Source of the DNA: Ipomoea triloba
Taxonomy: Eukaryota; Streptophyta; Magnoliopsida; Solanales; Convolvulaceae
Direction of reading: 5' to 3'
NCBI RefSeq assembly: GCF_003576645.1
Contig: NC_044930.1
Span: forward strand, 17,354,414-17,418,413
Length of the DNA stretch: 64,000 nucleotides
In this document: piece by piece, positions 22,150 to 34,159 of the stretch
Numbering within the stretch: position 1 is the first letter of the stretch
Layout: the number at the start of each line of letters is the position of its first letter
Position numbers and translations under genes: made by a program
Notes under the pieces: generated by a model
Database searches by the model: none
Seen by the model: the letters and a program-made list of their open reading frames with translations, nothing else
What the model was told of the DNA's origin: nothing

Positions 22150-24445
22150 ATGAGAGAAGTCTTAAATATATCCCGTTGTCGATATTTTGTGTGGAAGGGA
22201 TGAGAACTGTATGCATGAGATGGGTTCAAAGATACAGATTACAGGGATATATATAATGAGGGAATCACAGGGAGCCTGGAATAGGGAAATCACAGGGAGA
22301 CTAAGATAGGGAGTCATAATCTGACTCAAATACATAGAGTCTTAATACTTGCCTCAAGCACAAGGTAAGCTAGTAACATGTAGCTTGTCTCTAAGAAAAG
22401 AAAATCTAGGACCAGGCAGAGCTTTAGTAAAAATATCAGCAAGTTGATCTTTGGTTGAAATAAAATTGACTTGAATATCTCTAGAAACAACTCTATCTCT
22501 AACAAAGTGATAGTCAATCTCTACGTGATTAGTGTGAGCATGGAAGATAGGATTTGAACACATATATGTAGCAACTAGATTATCACACCACAATTTTGGA
22601 ACAGAAATACCTGGAATTTGATCTCATGTAGTAGCGGAATAATCCATATCACTTCAGCACAAACATCTACTAGAGCTTTATATTCTGCCTCTCTAGAAGA
22701 TCTTGCAACAGTTCTTGGTTTCTTGCAAACCCAAGACACAAGATTTGTCCCAATAAACACAACATAGCCACTAGTAGATTTACAATCTTCAGGATACCCA
22801 CCCTAATCATAATCAGATAATGCATGTATCTCTTTAGACACTGAGTTTCTTATTCGTAGACCAAAGGTAAGAGTTCCTTTAACATACCTCGGAACTCATT
22901 TTGGTTGTTCCCAGTGTGAAATTGTATGAGCATGGATTTGTTGGCAGAGTTGATTAACTGCAAAGGATAGATCAGGGCATGTGATTGTCAGGTACTGTAG
23001 TGCCCCAACCAGACTCCTGTACTGCGTATGATCATCATACAAATTTGCATTAAAGGTAATTGACTTCGAAACAGGCATAGTTGTAGACAAAGGTTTGCAT
23101 TCAGTCATTCTAGCGCATCTCAAAATATCATTCATATAACGAGCTTGAGAGAGTAGAATTCCATCATCACATTTAAGAGTTTCAATGCCAAGGAAAAGCC
23201 TAGGTTCGCCCAGATCCCTGATCTTGAAGGCAGCACACAACTTAGAAAGTATATGAGTTGCTAGATTCTGATCACTTCCCATCACAAGGATATCACCCAC
23301 ATAAACCAAAAAATATACATAAGCTAAATAATGTGAATAATAAAATAAAGAAACATCTGTCTTTGATGCTTGAAACCCAACAGATATTAAAAATGTGTGT
23401 AAACGATTAAACCAAGCTCTGTGGACCTGTTTTAATCCATACAAAGAGTGTTTTAACAAGCATACATGATTGGGGAACTGAGCATCAATGTAACTTAGTG
23501 GTTGATTCATATATACAGTTTTAGTCAAATTTCCAATCAGAAAAGCATTATGAACATCAAGCTACCTGATAACCCAACCAAAGGAAATAGCTAAAGACAA
23601 TAATAATCTGACAGTAGTGGGTTTGACCACAGGATTGCATGTATCAAAGAAGTCCTGACCTGGAACCTGATTAAAACCTTTTGCTACTAACCTGGCCTTG
23701 TGTCTCTCAATTATACCATCAGCCTTTTGTTTTGTGCGAAAGACCCATTTGCATCCAATGACATTCATATCATATCTAGAAGGAACAAGACACCATGTCT
23801 GATTTTCAAGGAGAGCATTGAATTCTTGATCTATTGCCTCACGCCATTCGTTGTGCTTAACTGCTTAAGTGTAACAAGTGGTTTCAGTATGACAAACCTG
23901 AGCAGTTAGAGCTGTAATGGGAGCCTAAGACTGGCTCCAAGTAGTTATGGCATGAGTGCGAGCTGATGGTCGATCAAATCTGCCACGTGGGCGAGGAGCA
24001 ACTATAGGAGGTGCGGATGATGATGGTATGGCAGGGATGTTAGACTTCATCACAGATTCGACCCATGGTGTATTGCAAGTGTCCAACATCACCTGCAAGG
24101 GAGATTTAGTAGCAAAGGAAAGAAACCCCTTCATCAAATCTAACATGCCTACATGCATAGATTTTATTAGTTATAAGTCCATGCACCTATACCCTTTAAA
24201 AAGAACTGGGTAACCTACGAAGACACAAGGAGAGGACCTATAGTCTATTTTATGATGATTATAGGGCCTTAAGTGAGGATAACACAGATAACCAAAGACA
24301 TGAAGAAAAGAATAGGATTGAGGGGATTTATGCAACATAAGATGAGGGCTGGAGTTATTTAACACAAAAGATGACATTTTATTAATTAAATATACAGTAG
24401 TCTCAAACGCATAATCCCAAAACTTAGTTGGAACACAGGCATGCG
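22150..24445 (-). pseudogene. Ale/Retrofit-like copia pol remnant
   Basis: Minus-strand pieces in pol order are: integrase C-terminal region 24377-24171 (FGYLCYPHLRPYN), a spacer, RT N-terminus 23768-23562 (VIGCKWVFRTK, RLVAKGF), RT core 23528-22896 and RNase H 22760-22354. The RT active site reads YVGD instead of YVDD, removing one of the catalytic aspartates. Stops separate every block. Gag, protease and the 5' part are absent, and it ends near 24445. About 22150-22325, with a TATA-like stretch, may be remains of its short 3' LTR, but I could not define ends. It is a different copia lineage from the Sireviruses. Confidence 0.85.
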
Positions 24446-24879
24446 CCAGGAGTGCTAGACCAGTTTCAACTTAGGAGGCCGTTGCTCTTAGCCGTCGGTT
24501 TCCCATCTCAGGTACGCACGTTACTTCATTTTATTTATTTGTTTTATATTTAAGAAATATTTATTATTGTTTATTTTAATTTTGATTAATTATTATGTGT
24601 TATTGTATATGTTAGGTATTAATATTGTGATAGTTTAATTAAAAAATTGTGTATTATATATATCTATATACTTGTTATTGTGTGTTAAAAATGTTCAATA
24701 ATATATTTTAGAAATTCTCTTGTATATTATGTATTATGTGTTATGTATACTCATAGAAAAATTGTATATTGTGTATTATGTGTTATGTATATATAAAAAG
24801 TGAAAGTGAAAAAATATAAAAAAAAATAATATAATTATCAATAAAAAAAATAATTTTATAAGTATATCAATTAAAGTAT

Positions 24880-25245
24880 ATAAGTAAATAAAAAAAAGTA
24901 TATAACCAAATTTAATTAACAAAATGTTGAATAAATAAAAAATAATTATCAAATTCAAGTATATTAGTATATAAGTAAATAAATAATCAATAAAAAGTAA
25001 ATAAAATAAAGTATATAACTAAATTTAACAAAATGTTCAATAAATAAGAAATAATTGTCAAATTCAAGTATATAAGTAAATAAAATAAAGTATATAACCA
25101 AATTTAACAAAATGTTTAATAAATAAAAAATAATTATCAAATTCAAGTATATAAGTAAACAAAATAAAGTATATTACCCAATTTAACAAAATGTTCAATG
25201 AATAAAAAATAATTATCAAATTGAAGTATATAAGTAAATAGCTAG
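24880..25245. repeat. AT-rich tandem repeat, about 80 bp unit
   Basis: Four imperfect copies of an 80-110 bp unit containing AAGTATATAAGTAAATA, ACAAAATGTTCAATAAAT and TAATTATCAAATTC. It may be subterminal repeat DNA of the CACTA element. Confidence 0.75.
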
Positions 25246-25287
25246 TTTTAGTTAGTATTTTAATTTTTAAATTATTTAGTTAGTTTT

Positions 25288-26048
25288 TTTTTTTTGAAAA
25301 TAAAAAAGCTAATTCATTAATCATAGGCTGAAACGTTTACAATAAAGATCGATGGAATGGTCAAACATTCCTTACAGTCAGACATAGAAACAACTTCCCT
25401 AGCATAGAAAACTTGATTCGCAGATTGTTTTACAAATTTGAAGCTGAATTCTTTGAACGAACTTAAAACTTCTTTAATGATTTGGTCAAACGTACCCAAG
25501 ACTGACACTAGTTGAATAGTCTTGCACACCACCTGAGTATCTATTTCCATTCTTCTATCCATTGACAATATCTCCATCGCCATTCTTCTATCCATTGACA
25601 ATATCTCCATTGGGCTGAACTGCATATCATAGTTCATAGGAGTCTCTTTCTCATTGTCATGTTTGTCACCCAGGATGAGATTCTCGTACGCTATGACAAG
25701 TTTTATCGTTTCACGCATTATGAAAAAAGAACTCGCCAAGTAAACGAGAGGAAGAAACTCGTCAAAACAACAAGAGGAAAAACACAAAATCTGCAAACAA
25801 AATTAAACCGATAAAACAAAGCAAAGGGAAAAACAGTGCGAAAATAAGAGAGTAACGACCGGTAGCGGTGGAGATGGAGGAGAAAACAGTGAATGCAGAA
25901 AAGACAATGAAGATGGGCGCTGCCTGAGGTGAAGATAACAGCAGGGGAAGACGATTGGACGCTGCCTCCGATCCGCTTACTTCACGGAGACAGCGGCCGT
26001 GAAGAAAACAAAAGAGGAGAGAACTTCAGTAGGGTTTGCTATGAGGAG
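25288..26048 (-). mobile_element. Short LINE-like retroinsertion with 17 bp TSD
   Basis: The insert is flanked by the 17 bp direct repeat ATTATTTAGTTAGTTTT (25271-25287 and 26049-26065). It has a poly-A tail on the minus strand, next to TTTTC and a short AT-rich 3' end. Long TSD plus poly-A is the hallmark of target-primed reverse transcription. The 5' end (25860-26048 in plus coordinates) is GC-richer and looks like an untranslated leader. Only 761 bp are present and no reverse transcriptase is encoded, so it was moved in trans. Confidence 0.8.
25317..25796 (-). CDS. Small ORF with RNase H-like C-terminal segment in the LINE-like insert
   Basis: A 159-codon open frame on the minus strand. 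The last 60 or so residues (LSSFKEFSFKFVKQSAN, then REVVSMSDC and a hydrophobic end) resemble the C-terminal end of the RNase H-like domain (RVT_3 type) found in plant LINEs and related retrogenes. The first 70 residues are unlike that domain and I do not recognise them. In the middle an 11-residue block, MEILSMDRRMA, is duplicated with a 33 bp period. It could be an internally deleted LINE, a template-switch chimera or a small retrogene. Expression is unproven. Confidence 0.5.
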   Translation of the reverse strand: MQILCFSSCCFDEFLPLVYLASSFFIMRETIKLVIAYENLILGDKHDNEKETPMNYDMQFSPMEILSMDRRMAMEILSMDRRMEIDTQVVCKTIQLVSVLGTFDQIIKEVLSSFKEFSFKFVKQSANQVFYAREVVSMSDCKECLTIPSIFIVNVSAYD

Positions 26049-26204
26049 ATTATTTAGTTAGTTTTATGTAGTAAAATATTTAATTAGTTTTTGATAGTAT
26101 TTTAAATTTTAAATTTTAAATTATTGAACTTGAGCCTTTTAAGTTGTAGCTCAAATAAACTAACTCATTTTTCATATTATAAATGTTGTGTGACAATAGG
26201 AGAT

Positions 26205-26880
26205 ATGGATCGGAGTTGGATGCATAAGAAACAATACACTTGAATATGTCAATGGGGTTCTAGAGTTTGTAGAAATTGCCAAGGAATATGCAAGTAAAAT
26301 TGGTGAAAATTATATAGTGTGCCCTTGTTATGATTGTAGAAAGCTAAAAAAGTTTCGTGGAACTTAACAAATTAATAGTCATTTGATACGTCGTGGTTTT
26401 AAGGAAGGATATGACCGGTGGATATGGCATGGTGAAAATGTAGCTCTTAGTACAGATGATGTCGAATTAGATGTAGAGAAAGATTAAAGTAAAGAAGATA
26501 ATGTTGGAAATGACGAAGACAATGACCGGCTAGATGAATTGATGCGTGATATGCAAGGGGATTTGAATGAAATATAATGCCACAAGAGTTTGAAACTTTT
26601 CTTAAAAATTCAGGAAAACCTTTGTTTTCTGAATGTAGTAAATTTACAAAGTTATATGATCAATGCTTAAATTGTATTGTAACTTAAAAGCAAAGAATAG
26701 GTGGAGTGATAAGAGTTTCACGGAGTTATTGGAACATGGGCATGCTTCTTGATGATAATGAACATCCTTGTTCAACTTATGAGGCAAAGAAAATGTTATG
26801 TCCGTTGGGTATGGAGATTGAAAGGATCCATGCATGTCCAAATGATTGTATTTTGTATTAGAAACAATACAAGGACTTGT
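26205..26880 (+). pseudogene. CACTA transposase N-terminus (transposase-associated domain and TNP2 start)
   Basis: From the ATG at 26205 the reading begins MDRSWMHKK, the classic start of the plant transposase-associated domain. It continues with CPCYDCRKLKKF and a histidine in NSHLIRRGF, the zinc-binding pattern of that domain, then GYDRWIWHGE. After stops and frame changes, TNP2 blocks follow: CSKFTKLYDQ, STYEAKKMLCPLGMEIERIHACPNDC. Stops occur at several points (for example 26366 and 26485), and nothing of the catalytic core follows. It is a dead fragment. Confidence 0.85.
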
Positions 26881-27041
26881 GATTGTGCATGTTATGTTTG
26901 ACAAATTAATAATGAACCTGCCAATAGAAAGGACCACCAGGATTTGGACTTTAATCCACCATATGTTCTCTTAAATCTATCATATATTTGTGATTGAACA
27001 CTGTATCTCATAATTTGATTTTATTTGATGTTTGATGTAAG

Positions 27042-27157
27042 CTTGACTTGGTCTGTGGTGTTAAGAAGTCATTGGCAGATCCTCCTAAGCAGTTTTTTTC
27101 TCTGAAGTCATGTGATATCAGCTCAACGAGGCCCCATTTGCTACTTGTTAGAGGGAG
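27042..27157 (+). pseudogene. ASG2/WDTC1-like exon A (WD40 region)
   Basis: Reads CTT GAC TTG onward as a WD40-repeat segment: KKSLADPPKQ, SLKSCDISSTRPHLLLV. It is bounded by AG at 27040-27041 and by the donor GTATGT at 27158. From memory the blocks match the plant WD40/TPR protein ALTERED SEED GERMINATION 2 (mammalian homologue WDTC1), a substrate receptor for CUL4-DDB1 ubiquitin ligases. The next exon begins after an 81 bp GT-AG intron and joins in phase. Upstream exons are not seen; CACTA transposase debris lies only 160 bp upstream, so this is a gene fragment. Confidence 0.75.
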
Positions 27158-27238
27158 GTATGTTTCAGTAGTTTCTTTCCTAGAAAAATGCTATTTATAT
27201 GTGTCAACATTCTGCCAATTTTAAAATAATCCTTGCAG

Positions 27239-27282
27239 TGATACTTTTGCTCGTTAATTTGTATGATAGACGAATGCTGCCA
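27239..27282 (+). pseudogene. ASG2-like exon B, left part (interrupted by gypsy)
   Basis: The exon starts after TTGCAG at 27233-27238 and reads SDTFAR. About 4 extra bases (near 27255-27258) then put a TAA in frame. Ignoring them, YDRRMLP follows, a typical WD40 strand end. At 27282 the exon is cut by the gypsy element; the last five bases TGCCA are its target duplication. The exon resumes at 40265 and again at 55635. Confidence 0.78.
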
Positions 27283-28368
27283 TATAACACCCCGGCTCGG
27301 CTATACCGTACATCCGGAGTGGTTACCGACACACCTAGACTGAACCCAATCAAATCCAAAAAGAGTCCACTCTAGATGCATAGGCTAAAGAAGGAAAACT
27401 GTTTCACACACTTTCTACTTGAAAAAAGCTTTACGTATATATTGCAGCGGGAAGAAAGGAAGGTAGCTAGGTTAGCTACTACTATATATACAAGGATCGA
27501 CCCATTGGGTCCAAAAACATGAAAGTTTAAGTTGTTCACAACTTGTTAGCCATACTAAGGCTACAAAAGATATTTACACAAAAAAAGGAGTTGTTCTAGA
27601 CAGTATACTTCGGAGAGGGCGGAGCAGGAGGAGCAGGGGGAGCAGGAGCGTAACCGGGAGCATAGGGGTCATCAGCAAGCAGGAACTGCACATAGTCATC
27701 ATAGTCCAACACTGGAAACACAACTCAGATGAGCTCTCAGCGCTCATCGGGCTACAAGAGCCCACACTAGACAACATCTGTTAAAAACACATTGAAGTGT
27801 AGTTAGCACGACGGCTAAGTAAGAGAATCCATGGTCACCCAAAATTCAACAAAGGTTTTCAAAACACGTATAAGAGAGTTTTGTAACTTTTACTCATTTG
27901 ATGAGATTTCTCCTGTAAATAAATTAACAACGAGGACTTGCACAAAAAGTGATTAGTGAACCAAAATCAACATGTCTCTTAAGACAAAATCATTTCTTTC
28001 TCAAGGTCGTTACAGAGTAACCCTTTTTTCATCTTTAAAACTTCCTTAGTTTCATATTAGCAAGCGTGAGGCCTTTGGAGTATTCTAATAACTCCCTCTC
28101 TGACCACTTGGATCATCGAACTCGGGGTCAGTGGTCATCACCCGGTCTAACACTGATCCCCTGGACGTAAGGTTCGTTAAAATGATTCTAGCTGGCCTAG
28201 CCAGGTCCGTTAAAACGACACCTCCCCAGACTTCTAGAGTAACTATACTTTAAGTGTGCACACCTCCATAAGAATACCTCATCCTATGAGTTATACAGTA
28301 CTCGGCGAATAGACTTCGCTCTGCAGTATGAACTAATCATACAATATATCATAACGACGAATAGACTT

Positions 28369-29512
28369 TGGTCGTAGCCTTTTTAGGTACAAGCAAATAC
28401 CCGGAGTATTCTGGGGTTATCGATCCACAGGGAAGCGGGGTATTAAGCACTAGTTACTAATTAATTCACGAGAAGCTATTCCTACGTTAACAATGGGTAT
28501 TTATCTAAAATTATGAAAATAAAATAAATGAAGCAAGGCAAACGGACTTTTATATACAAGAGATTAAGAGCGGGATTTTTGGGTGTCAAAGTGTTTAATC
28601 ACCTAGTGCCAATCTAAAGTGAAATAATCATTCGGGTTCAACAAGTGTGGATGACTGCAATCTAAAAGGGAAAGATTACTCTCGTAATTCAAACCCAAAA
28701 TAAGGTAATTGGAATACTCACTCTCGTGAGCTATTCACAACGTATAATCAAGAACAAGCAATAAATGGAATACCCACTCTCGTGGGCTATTCACAATTGG
28801 AATACTCACTCTCGTGAGCTATTCACAATAAATCGCTTAATCAACATGTCCTCTCTCAAGGTACAAGAATCAAGTGCAATTGTGGGTGCTCTAATTCATA
28901 GACAAATTTAGCAATGAAACAAGTAATTAGGATCCTTAACTACAAGCATCAAGAAATTAAGTCACAATTACAACACAAGTAATAAACCCAAATAGATATT
29001 TCATTCAAGCAATTAAAGAACTAGGCACATAGGTTCATAAACACTTATCAATCCAAATATCCCAAAGGAAAGCTTAGCCTATCATGGCTAAAATAGATTC
29101 AACAAATATACAATAAAGCTTTAAAATAGAAAAGAGAGGAAGAAATTCTCCCGAATGATGCCTCCAAGCTCTTCTCTTTGATCTCACTTCTCCAATTAAT
29201 TTTTCCTTTCAAGCTCTTTGAGAAGATGAGAGCTTCCCTTTCTTGCTCTCCTTTGTCCAAAATCCGCAGCCAAGCTTAGGGTTTGAAAAGAAAATGATGC
29301 TTTTATAGTGGGTGGAGAATGGAGGGCAAAAATGACAATATTTAGAAGTTTATAATCGCAGATCTGCGACATTTGACGTGTCGAATCCAACATTCGACGC
29401 GTCGAATGTTTACAGCGCCGAAACGAGGCTATTCTGCCTCATTTTTGGGATTTTCGACGCGTCGAAAGTTGAGTTCGACGCGTCAAAAATTCCTGTGACG
29501 CAGTTCCGACTT
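28369..29512 (-). mobile_element. Nested Tat-like LTR, right-truncated copy
   Basis: Inserted after GACTT (28364-28368). It starts TGGTCGTAGCC like 35252-36224, but keeps about 530 bp (28507-29045) that the other copy lacks. It stops at CCGACTT, short of the GTATATCA end. It includes three copies of a hairpin-prone word ACTCTCGTGAGCTATTCACAA (28705-28830). Confidence 0.75.
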
Positions 29513-30424
29513 AGTGAACCAAAATCAACATGTCTCTTAAGACAAAATCATTTCTTTCTCAAGGTCGTTACAGAGTAACCCTTTTTTCATCTTTAAAACT
29601 TCCTTAGTTTCATATTCGCAAGCATGAGGCGTTTGGAGTATTCTCATAACTCCCTCTCTGACCACTTGGATCATCGAACTCGGGGTCAGTGGTCATCACC
29701 CGGTCTAACACTGATCCCCTGGACGTAAGGTTCGTTAAAATGATTCCTAGTTGGCCTAGCCAGGTCCGTTAAAACGACACCTCCCCGAAGTTCTAGAGTA
29801 ACTATACTTTAAGTGTGCACACCCCAATAAGAATACCTCATCCTATGAGTTATACAGTACTCGGCGAATAGACTTCGCCCTGCAGTATGAAGTAATCATA
29901 CAATATATCATAATGACGAATAGACTTCGCCCTGCAATATGAATGATCATACAATATATCATAACGACCACTGGGCAAGGGCACTTAAAGCCACCCGTGG
30001 GTCAATCAAGGTCCTCCTCAACTAGACTTTAGAAACTAAGGTTTTGAAAACATTTTCCTTCCTTCACTTTTCTTTCTTAAATCATTTCTTTTTGGACATA
30101 TTTCTCATTTGAGTCCAATACTTGAAATTGGCTACCTCATTAGCCCATGGAAGATTTTCAAAATACTCTTAGTACCCGTAGGCTTTTCAAACATCATTTT
30201 CTCATCTTTCTCACGTAAAGTACACACTCACTAAAAGTGGTATTTTCCTTCAAAAATAAGGTTTTGACAACCTGTGTACCAAAATAGCATACGTTCTTCA
30301 ACGTAAGTTTTTATAAACATTTTTGGATATACTTCATATTCAAGTCTCATACTTGAAATCCATCCACCCAGTTATACCCTTATATATTCTACTAACACAA
30401 CACAAAGCTCATAAATCCCTATTT

Positions 30425-30744
30425 CAACTATCAATTATTAAATCTTAAGTGACAAAACCAACTTAACAACTATCAATTATTAAATCTTAAGTGACAAAAC
30501 CAACTTAAGGGACTTCTATTATTAAATCTTAAGTGACAAAACCAACTTAAGGGACTTCTTACCTCTTGGTTGAAGTGACAAAACCAACTTAAGGGACTTC
30601 TTACCTCTTGGTTGTAGTACTTTTTGCAAGAAGGATTTTGTCTTACCTCTTGGTTGTAGTACTTTTTGCAAGAAGGATTTTGATCCTCTACTCAAATGTA
30701 GTACTTTTTGCAAGAAGGATTTTGATCCTCTACTCAAAACTTTC
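30425..30744. repeat. Five overlapping 42 bp tandem duplications
   Basis: Matching words recur at 30425/30467, 30481/30523, 30533/30575, 30601/30643 and 30661/30703, always 42 bp apart although the duplicated text differs. The other LTR has the same 105 bp or so once (39083-39190). Confidence 0.92.
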
Positions 30745-31811
30745 ACCAAAAATTCCTAGGCAAAACATATCATCATAATAATAATTTTAGGAAATCTTAA
30801 CCTATAGTTAGGTTCTAGGGAAGAAAACAAGGCTTTTAACCGAATAAAAATGGAATTTTACCGAATAGATGATGATCTTGATGAAGAAATTGGCTATGGA
30901 AGCTCTTGAATTCAAGGAAGAAGATGAAGTTGTCTCTCTCTCTTTCCTCTCCAATATTTCGGTCACAATGGGGAAAAATAAAATGATCAAGCTTATATAT
31001 TTTCCCTTATAAGATTAGGATGAGGAAGCTTGGAGAAAAAGTTACATTGTTTCTTATAAGGGAAGAAAGAAGAAACTTGGAGATCAAGTTTCTATTTAGA
31101 TCATCTCCAAAAATTATTTTAATATTAGCATGTGGCTAGAAGGAATGACACTTGTCACAATGCTATGGTAAATCTTGAAGAATAAGACTTCCCTTGCCAG
31201 TTAGGGGATAAATCAGATAAAGTTACGGTAGAAAATAATTTAGGGACAATAGAGTGGCTGCCTAGGTTCTAGAAGAGACAAAATAAAATTAAAACATAGA
31301 TGATATCAGTCAAATAATTGGTATCAAATTGAAGAATACATGTGCTGGCAGAAAGAAATTGGCAGAACACTGGATCCGGATTAAAAATATTATTGGGAGT
31401 ATTTGGTAATGTATTTTGATACCATTTTCTTCAAATATGTAGTTAAGCAAGTCTAGAACCTACATATAAAATTTCATAATGATCGAAGTAGTATAAGTAT
31501 GGTTTTCGAATTTTTTCCAAAACTAGTCCAGAGAGAAAAATTCTGGACAGCACACTGCCAAGGGCAAAAACGTAATTTTCTGTGTTTACTCAAATATCCA
31601 AATGAGCAAAACTTTTTAAGGATATCAAGTACTATAGGTTGGGGTTCTAAAATAAAAATTTCAGGTAAAACAGAGTTCGGGAAGTATGTTTACCGAATAA
31701 ATCTTTCGGACTGCGCCGAGTTGCAATTTTCTGAAAAATGAATAGTTAGAAACATTTTTGGCTAAAAATCATTTTGTAACAAAAATGGTGAATAAATTTC
31801 GGGGTGTCACA

Positions 31812-31825
31812 ATCTACCCCCGTTA
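31812..31825 (-). other. Polypurine tract of the gypsy element
   Basis: On the minus strand AACGGGGGTAGAT directly precedes the LTR start TGTGACACC. This is the plus-strand priming site. Confidence 0.85.
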
Positions 31826-31938
31826 AAAAGGCTTCGTCCCCGAAGCTTCCTTTCTTATCATCTAAGGTTCAAGATAAACCACCACTCACTTCCCCTTTAC
31901 ACATAATGGCATATAGTACGCTTAATCTAGCGCACAAC

Positions 31939-32799
31939 TTAAGTTAGGTATGTAACGAGTAGATCGATGGTGAATTCCACTTTTCTTCCCGGCGGCATTT
32001 CCGTGAGGTCGTCGGGGAATACGTCAGGAAATTCGCGTACAACTGGGATTCGATTAATCTCAGGTTCTTCTACTTCGGCATCTTGTATCAAACAGAGATA
32101 CACTTCGCATCCCTGGTGAACGTACTTCTTCAATTTCTGCATTGTCAACAACCTTTGCTCGGGTTGCTTGTCAATTCCTTGGTAGGATATTCTCTTCCCT
32201 TTTGGTCCTCGTAGGACAACTTTTCGCTCATTACACACTATCCGAGCTTTATACTTATCCAACCAATCCATCCCGAGTACTACATCGATGCCCTCAAGTT
32301 CAAAACGAACGAGGTTTCCGGGACAGTTAGATCCAGCTATTTCTATTGCAACGTTATCCTAACCATCTCTACAGGCTACTACTATTCCTGAGGCAGTTTT
32401 GACATATAGATCTAATCTACTAGTAGGCCTTAACTTCAGTTTATCAGCAACCGTAGATGATATAAATGAATTGGTAGCCCCCGTATCAAATAACACTAAA
32501 CCAAGTACTGAATTTATGAGAAAGGTACCGGTTACGACGTCGCTAGCCTGAGCTTGAGTACTATTGACGACGTAAATCCTGCCTTGGTTCCCCGTGCTGC
32601 TTTCTCCCATTGCTTGCTTTCCTTTGTAGTTGGGACCAGATGTGGCGTTTGTTGGTCTCCCTCGATTTGCTGACTGGAAGTTGACCACTTTATTTTCTGT
32701 CTCTGCGGGCATCCTGTCGGTGTTCCCATTAAATCTTCTTCCCTGGCTCGCATTTTGCAGGGGTTTTTGGAGATTGTATACCGGGGTTCGGCACTCCAA
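31939..32799 (-). pseudogene. Gypsy aspartic protease region, truncated before RT
   Basis: The minus-strand frame 32799-32359 includes the retropepsin active site LFDTGATNSFIS. An in-frame stop (32359-32361) separates it from GMDWLDKYKA and the linker leading to REFPDVFPDDLTEMPPGR (frame 32271-31939). The latter normally opens the RT domain. The coding sequence breaks off right after VEFTIDL and only about 130 bp remain before the polypurine tract. RT, RNase H, integrase and chromodomain are therefore deleted. Confidence 0.85.
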
Positions 32800-33696
32800 A
32801 GCTTTGTGTCCCAGGCGGCCACACTTGTAGCACTTAATTCTTATTCCTTGACAATTCTCTCCGGGATGATTCCTTCCACATCTCCAACAAGCAGGATGGT
32901 TTCCCTAATTGATTCCTTCCCTTCCTCTTCCTTGTGTTGGGTTAAAGCTACCTTGGTTAGCTTGCTTATTTTCGAACTGGAATTTCCGTGGTCTATCATC
33001 AACCTTTTGTTTGTTTCGACCGTAAACTTCCTGTTGGTCCAAATACACCTGATAGGGATCCGATGTCCTATCGTATGCCTCCTTCAGAGTAGAGCACATG
33101 AATGGTGCGATCGCGCTTCTTACGTTCCAATCCAATCCTCAGACGAATCTTCTTGCCTTACTCGCTTCGTCGGGCACGATTTCTTGAGCGAAACGCATCA
33201 GCTCCACGTATTGGTCATGGTATTCTTGGATAGTTGCTCCTTTCTGTTTTAGTCTTAAAAATTCTTCACACTTGATTCCTTTGATACGCTCCGTGTAGAA
33301 TTGTCCTCTCAATTCCACTTTGAATTCTTCCCAGCCAAAATCTGGGTCTTGCAGGAGGTCAGGTCCAACTGTTGCCCACCAATTATCTGCAGCTTTCGTC
33401 AGGTAATAGACTGCGGAAGGTACTCGCTGATCCATAGGACAGTTTACCGCATTAATCAATTTGTCGAACGTCCGGATCCATTCTTCCAAAATAACCGGAT
33501 CTTTTTCTCCAGCGTAATACGGTGGTTGTCGATTTGCTATCGCTTTAGCAAAGTCAACCCGTGGCTGCCTTTGGTTTTGGTTCTGGGCTTGCTGAGCCAG
33601 CATAAACTCAGTCATTTGTTCTATTGCTTGGGCCATACGATCCATTGCAGAAATGTTGTCGTTGTTACCAGCAGGCACACGTCGTTGAGGTGGCAT
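32800..33696 (-). pseudogene. Gypsy gag with CCHC zinc knuckle
   Basis: From MPPQRRVPAG at 33696, the frame encodes a Tekay-type retrotransposon gag domain: PPYYAGEKDPVILEEWI, AVYYLTKAADNWW, the GATIQEYHDQYVELMRFA block. A stop at 33139 (TGA in a position where CGA would encode Arg, consistent with CpG deamination) interrupts it. The frame continues in phase as GLDWNVRSAIAPF to 32905. A zinc knuckle CYKCGRLGHKALEC lies near 32795-32840. It is likely dead, but better preserved than the rest of pol. Confidence 0.87.
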
Positions 33697-34146
33697 TTTC
33701 GCTGGACGACAATTTTAGATTAGCGCCCGCGATATATAAGTTCTTAAGGAGTTAGTTAGTTAGGCAGTTAGTATAGCAACTACTCAAGTCCTATACGACA
33801 TTCCCTAACATACACTTCATCATACCCACTACGCAGGGGTTTCAATCATAGCATAATGATAATTAATGCATTACGCTAGCAAGCTTACTCATCATAATCC
33901 TAAGCAAGGATTAACACATGCAGGAAATCACAAGTATTGGTCACATTATTCAACAACCAGAATCGTGAGATTCTGTAAGGTGGAAGTGAAATACCCCTTT
34001 TTACGCTGTCTGGCTTCCGTTCCAGCTCTGCTCCGAAGCTTATACTCATTAAACTGGAATTACGACTTAGGTCGATGTTAACGAACCTAAGCTGACTCAA
34101 AACTTGATTAACTTGAAACTTCGAAAAGAGGGCTGACTCGAAACAA

Positions 34147-34159
34147 GGCTCTGATACCA
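34147..34159 (-). other. Primer binding site (tRNA-iMet), gypsy
   Basis: On the minus strand TGGTATCAGAGCC begins three bases inside the 5' LTR end at 34163, complementary to plant initiator methionine tRNA. Confidence 0.9.

Larger units (their letters stand above)
24470..27041 (+). mobile_element. CACTA (En/Spm-like) transposon remnant
   Basis: A transposase fragment (26205-26880) and an upstream tract containing TAGCCGTCGG (about 24496), typical of CACTA subterminal DNA, point to a CACTA element. No CACTA terminus with a 3 bp TSD was found at either side. The interior holds an AT-rich tandem repeat and a separate LINE-like insertion (25288-26048). About 24515-24860 is AT-rich with GTGTTATGTAT words and no gene. 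The boundary with the host-like exon at 27042 is unclear. Confidence 0.55.
27283..31811 (-). repeat. 3' LTR of the gypsy element (about 4.5 kb)
   Basis: The LTR ends at GGGGTGTCACA next to the polypurine tract. It contains a nested, right-truncated Tat-like LTR (28369-29512). That is followed by a second copy (from 29513) of the LTR segment 27955-28368, this time with an empty insertion site at 29923-29936. A cluster of 42 bp tandem duplications lies at 30425-30744. A TATA-like AAATATATAAGC on the minus strand sits near 30985-30996. No gene is supported. Confidence 0.82.

Noticed and set aside
28705..28830. CRISPR-like array (repeats of a hairpin-prone word)
   Set aside because: Plant LTR context, unequal spacers (56 and 32 bp), only three units and no cas genes.
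30522..30749. 75-codon minus-strand ORF with QPRGKKSL repeats
   Set aside because: It lies wholly in the 42 bp duplication cluster of a gypsy LTR; the other LTR copy has no such frame.
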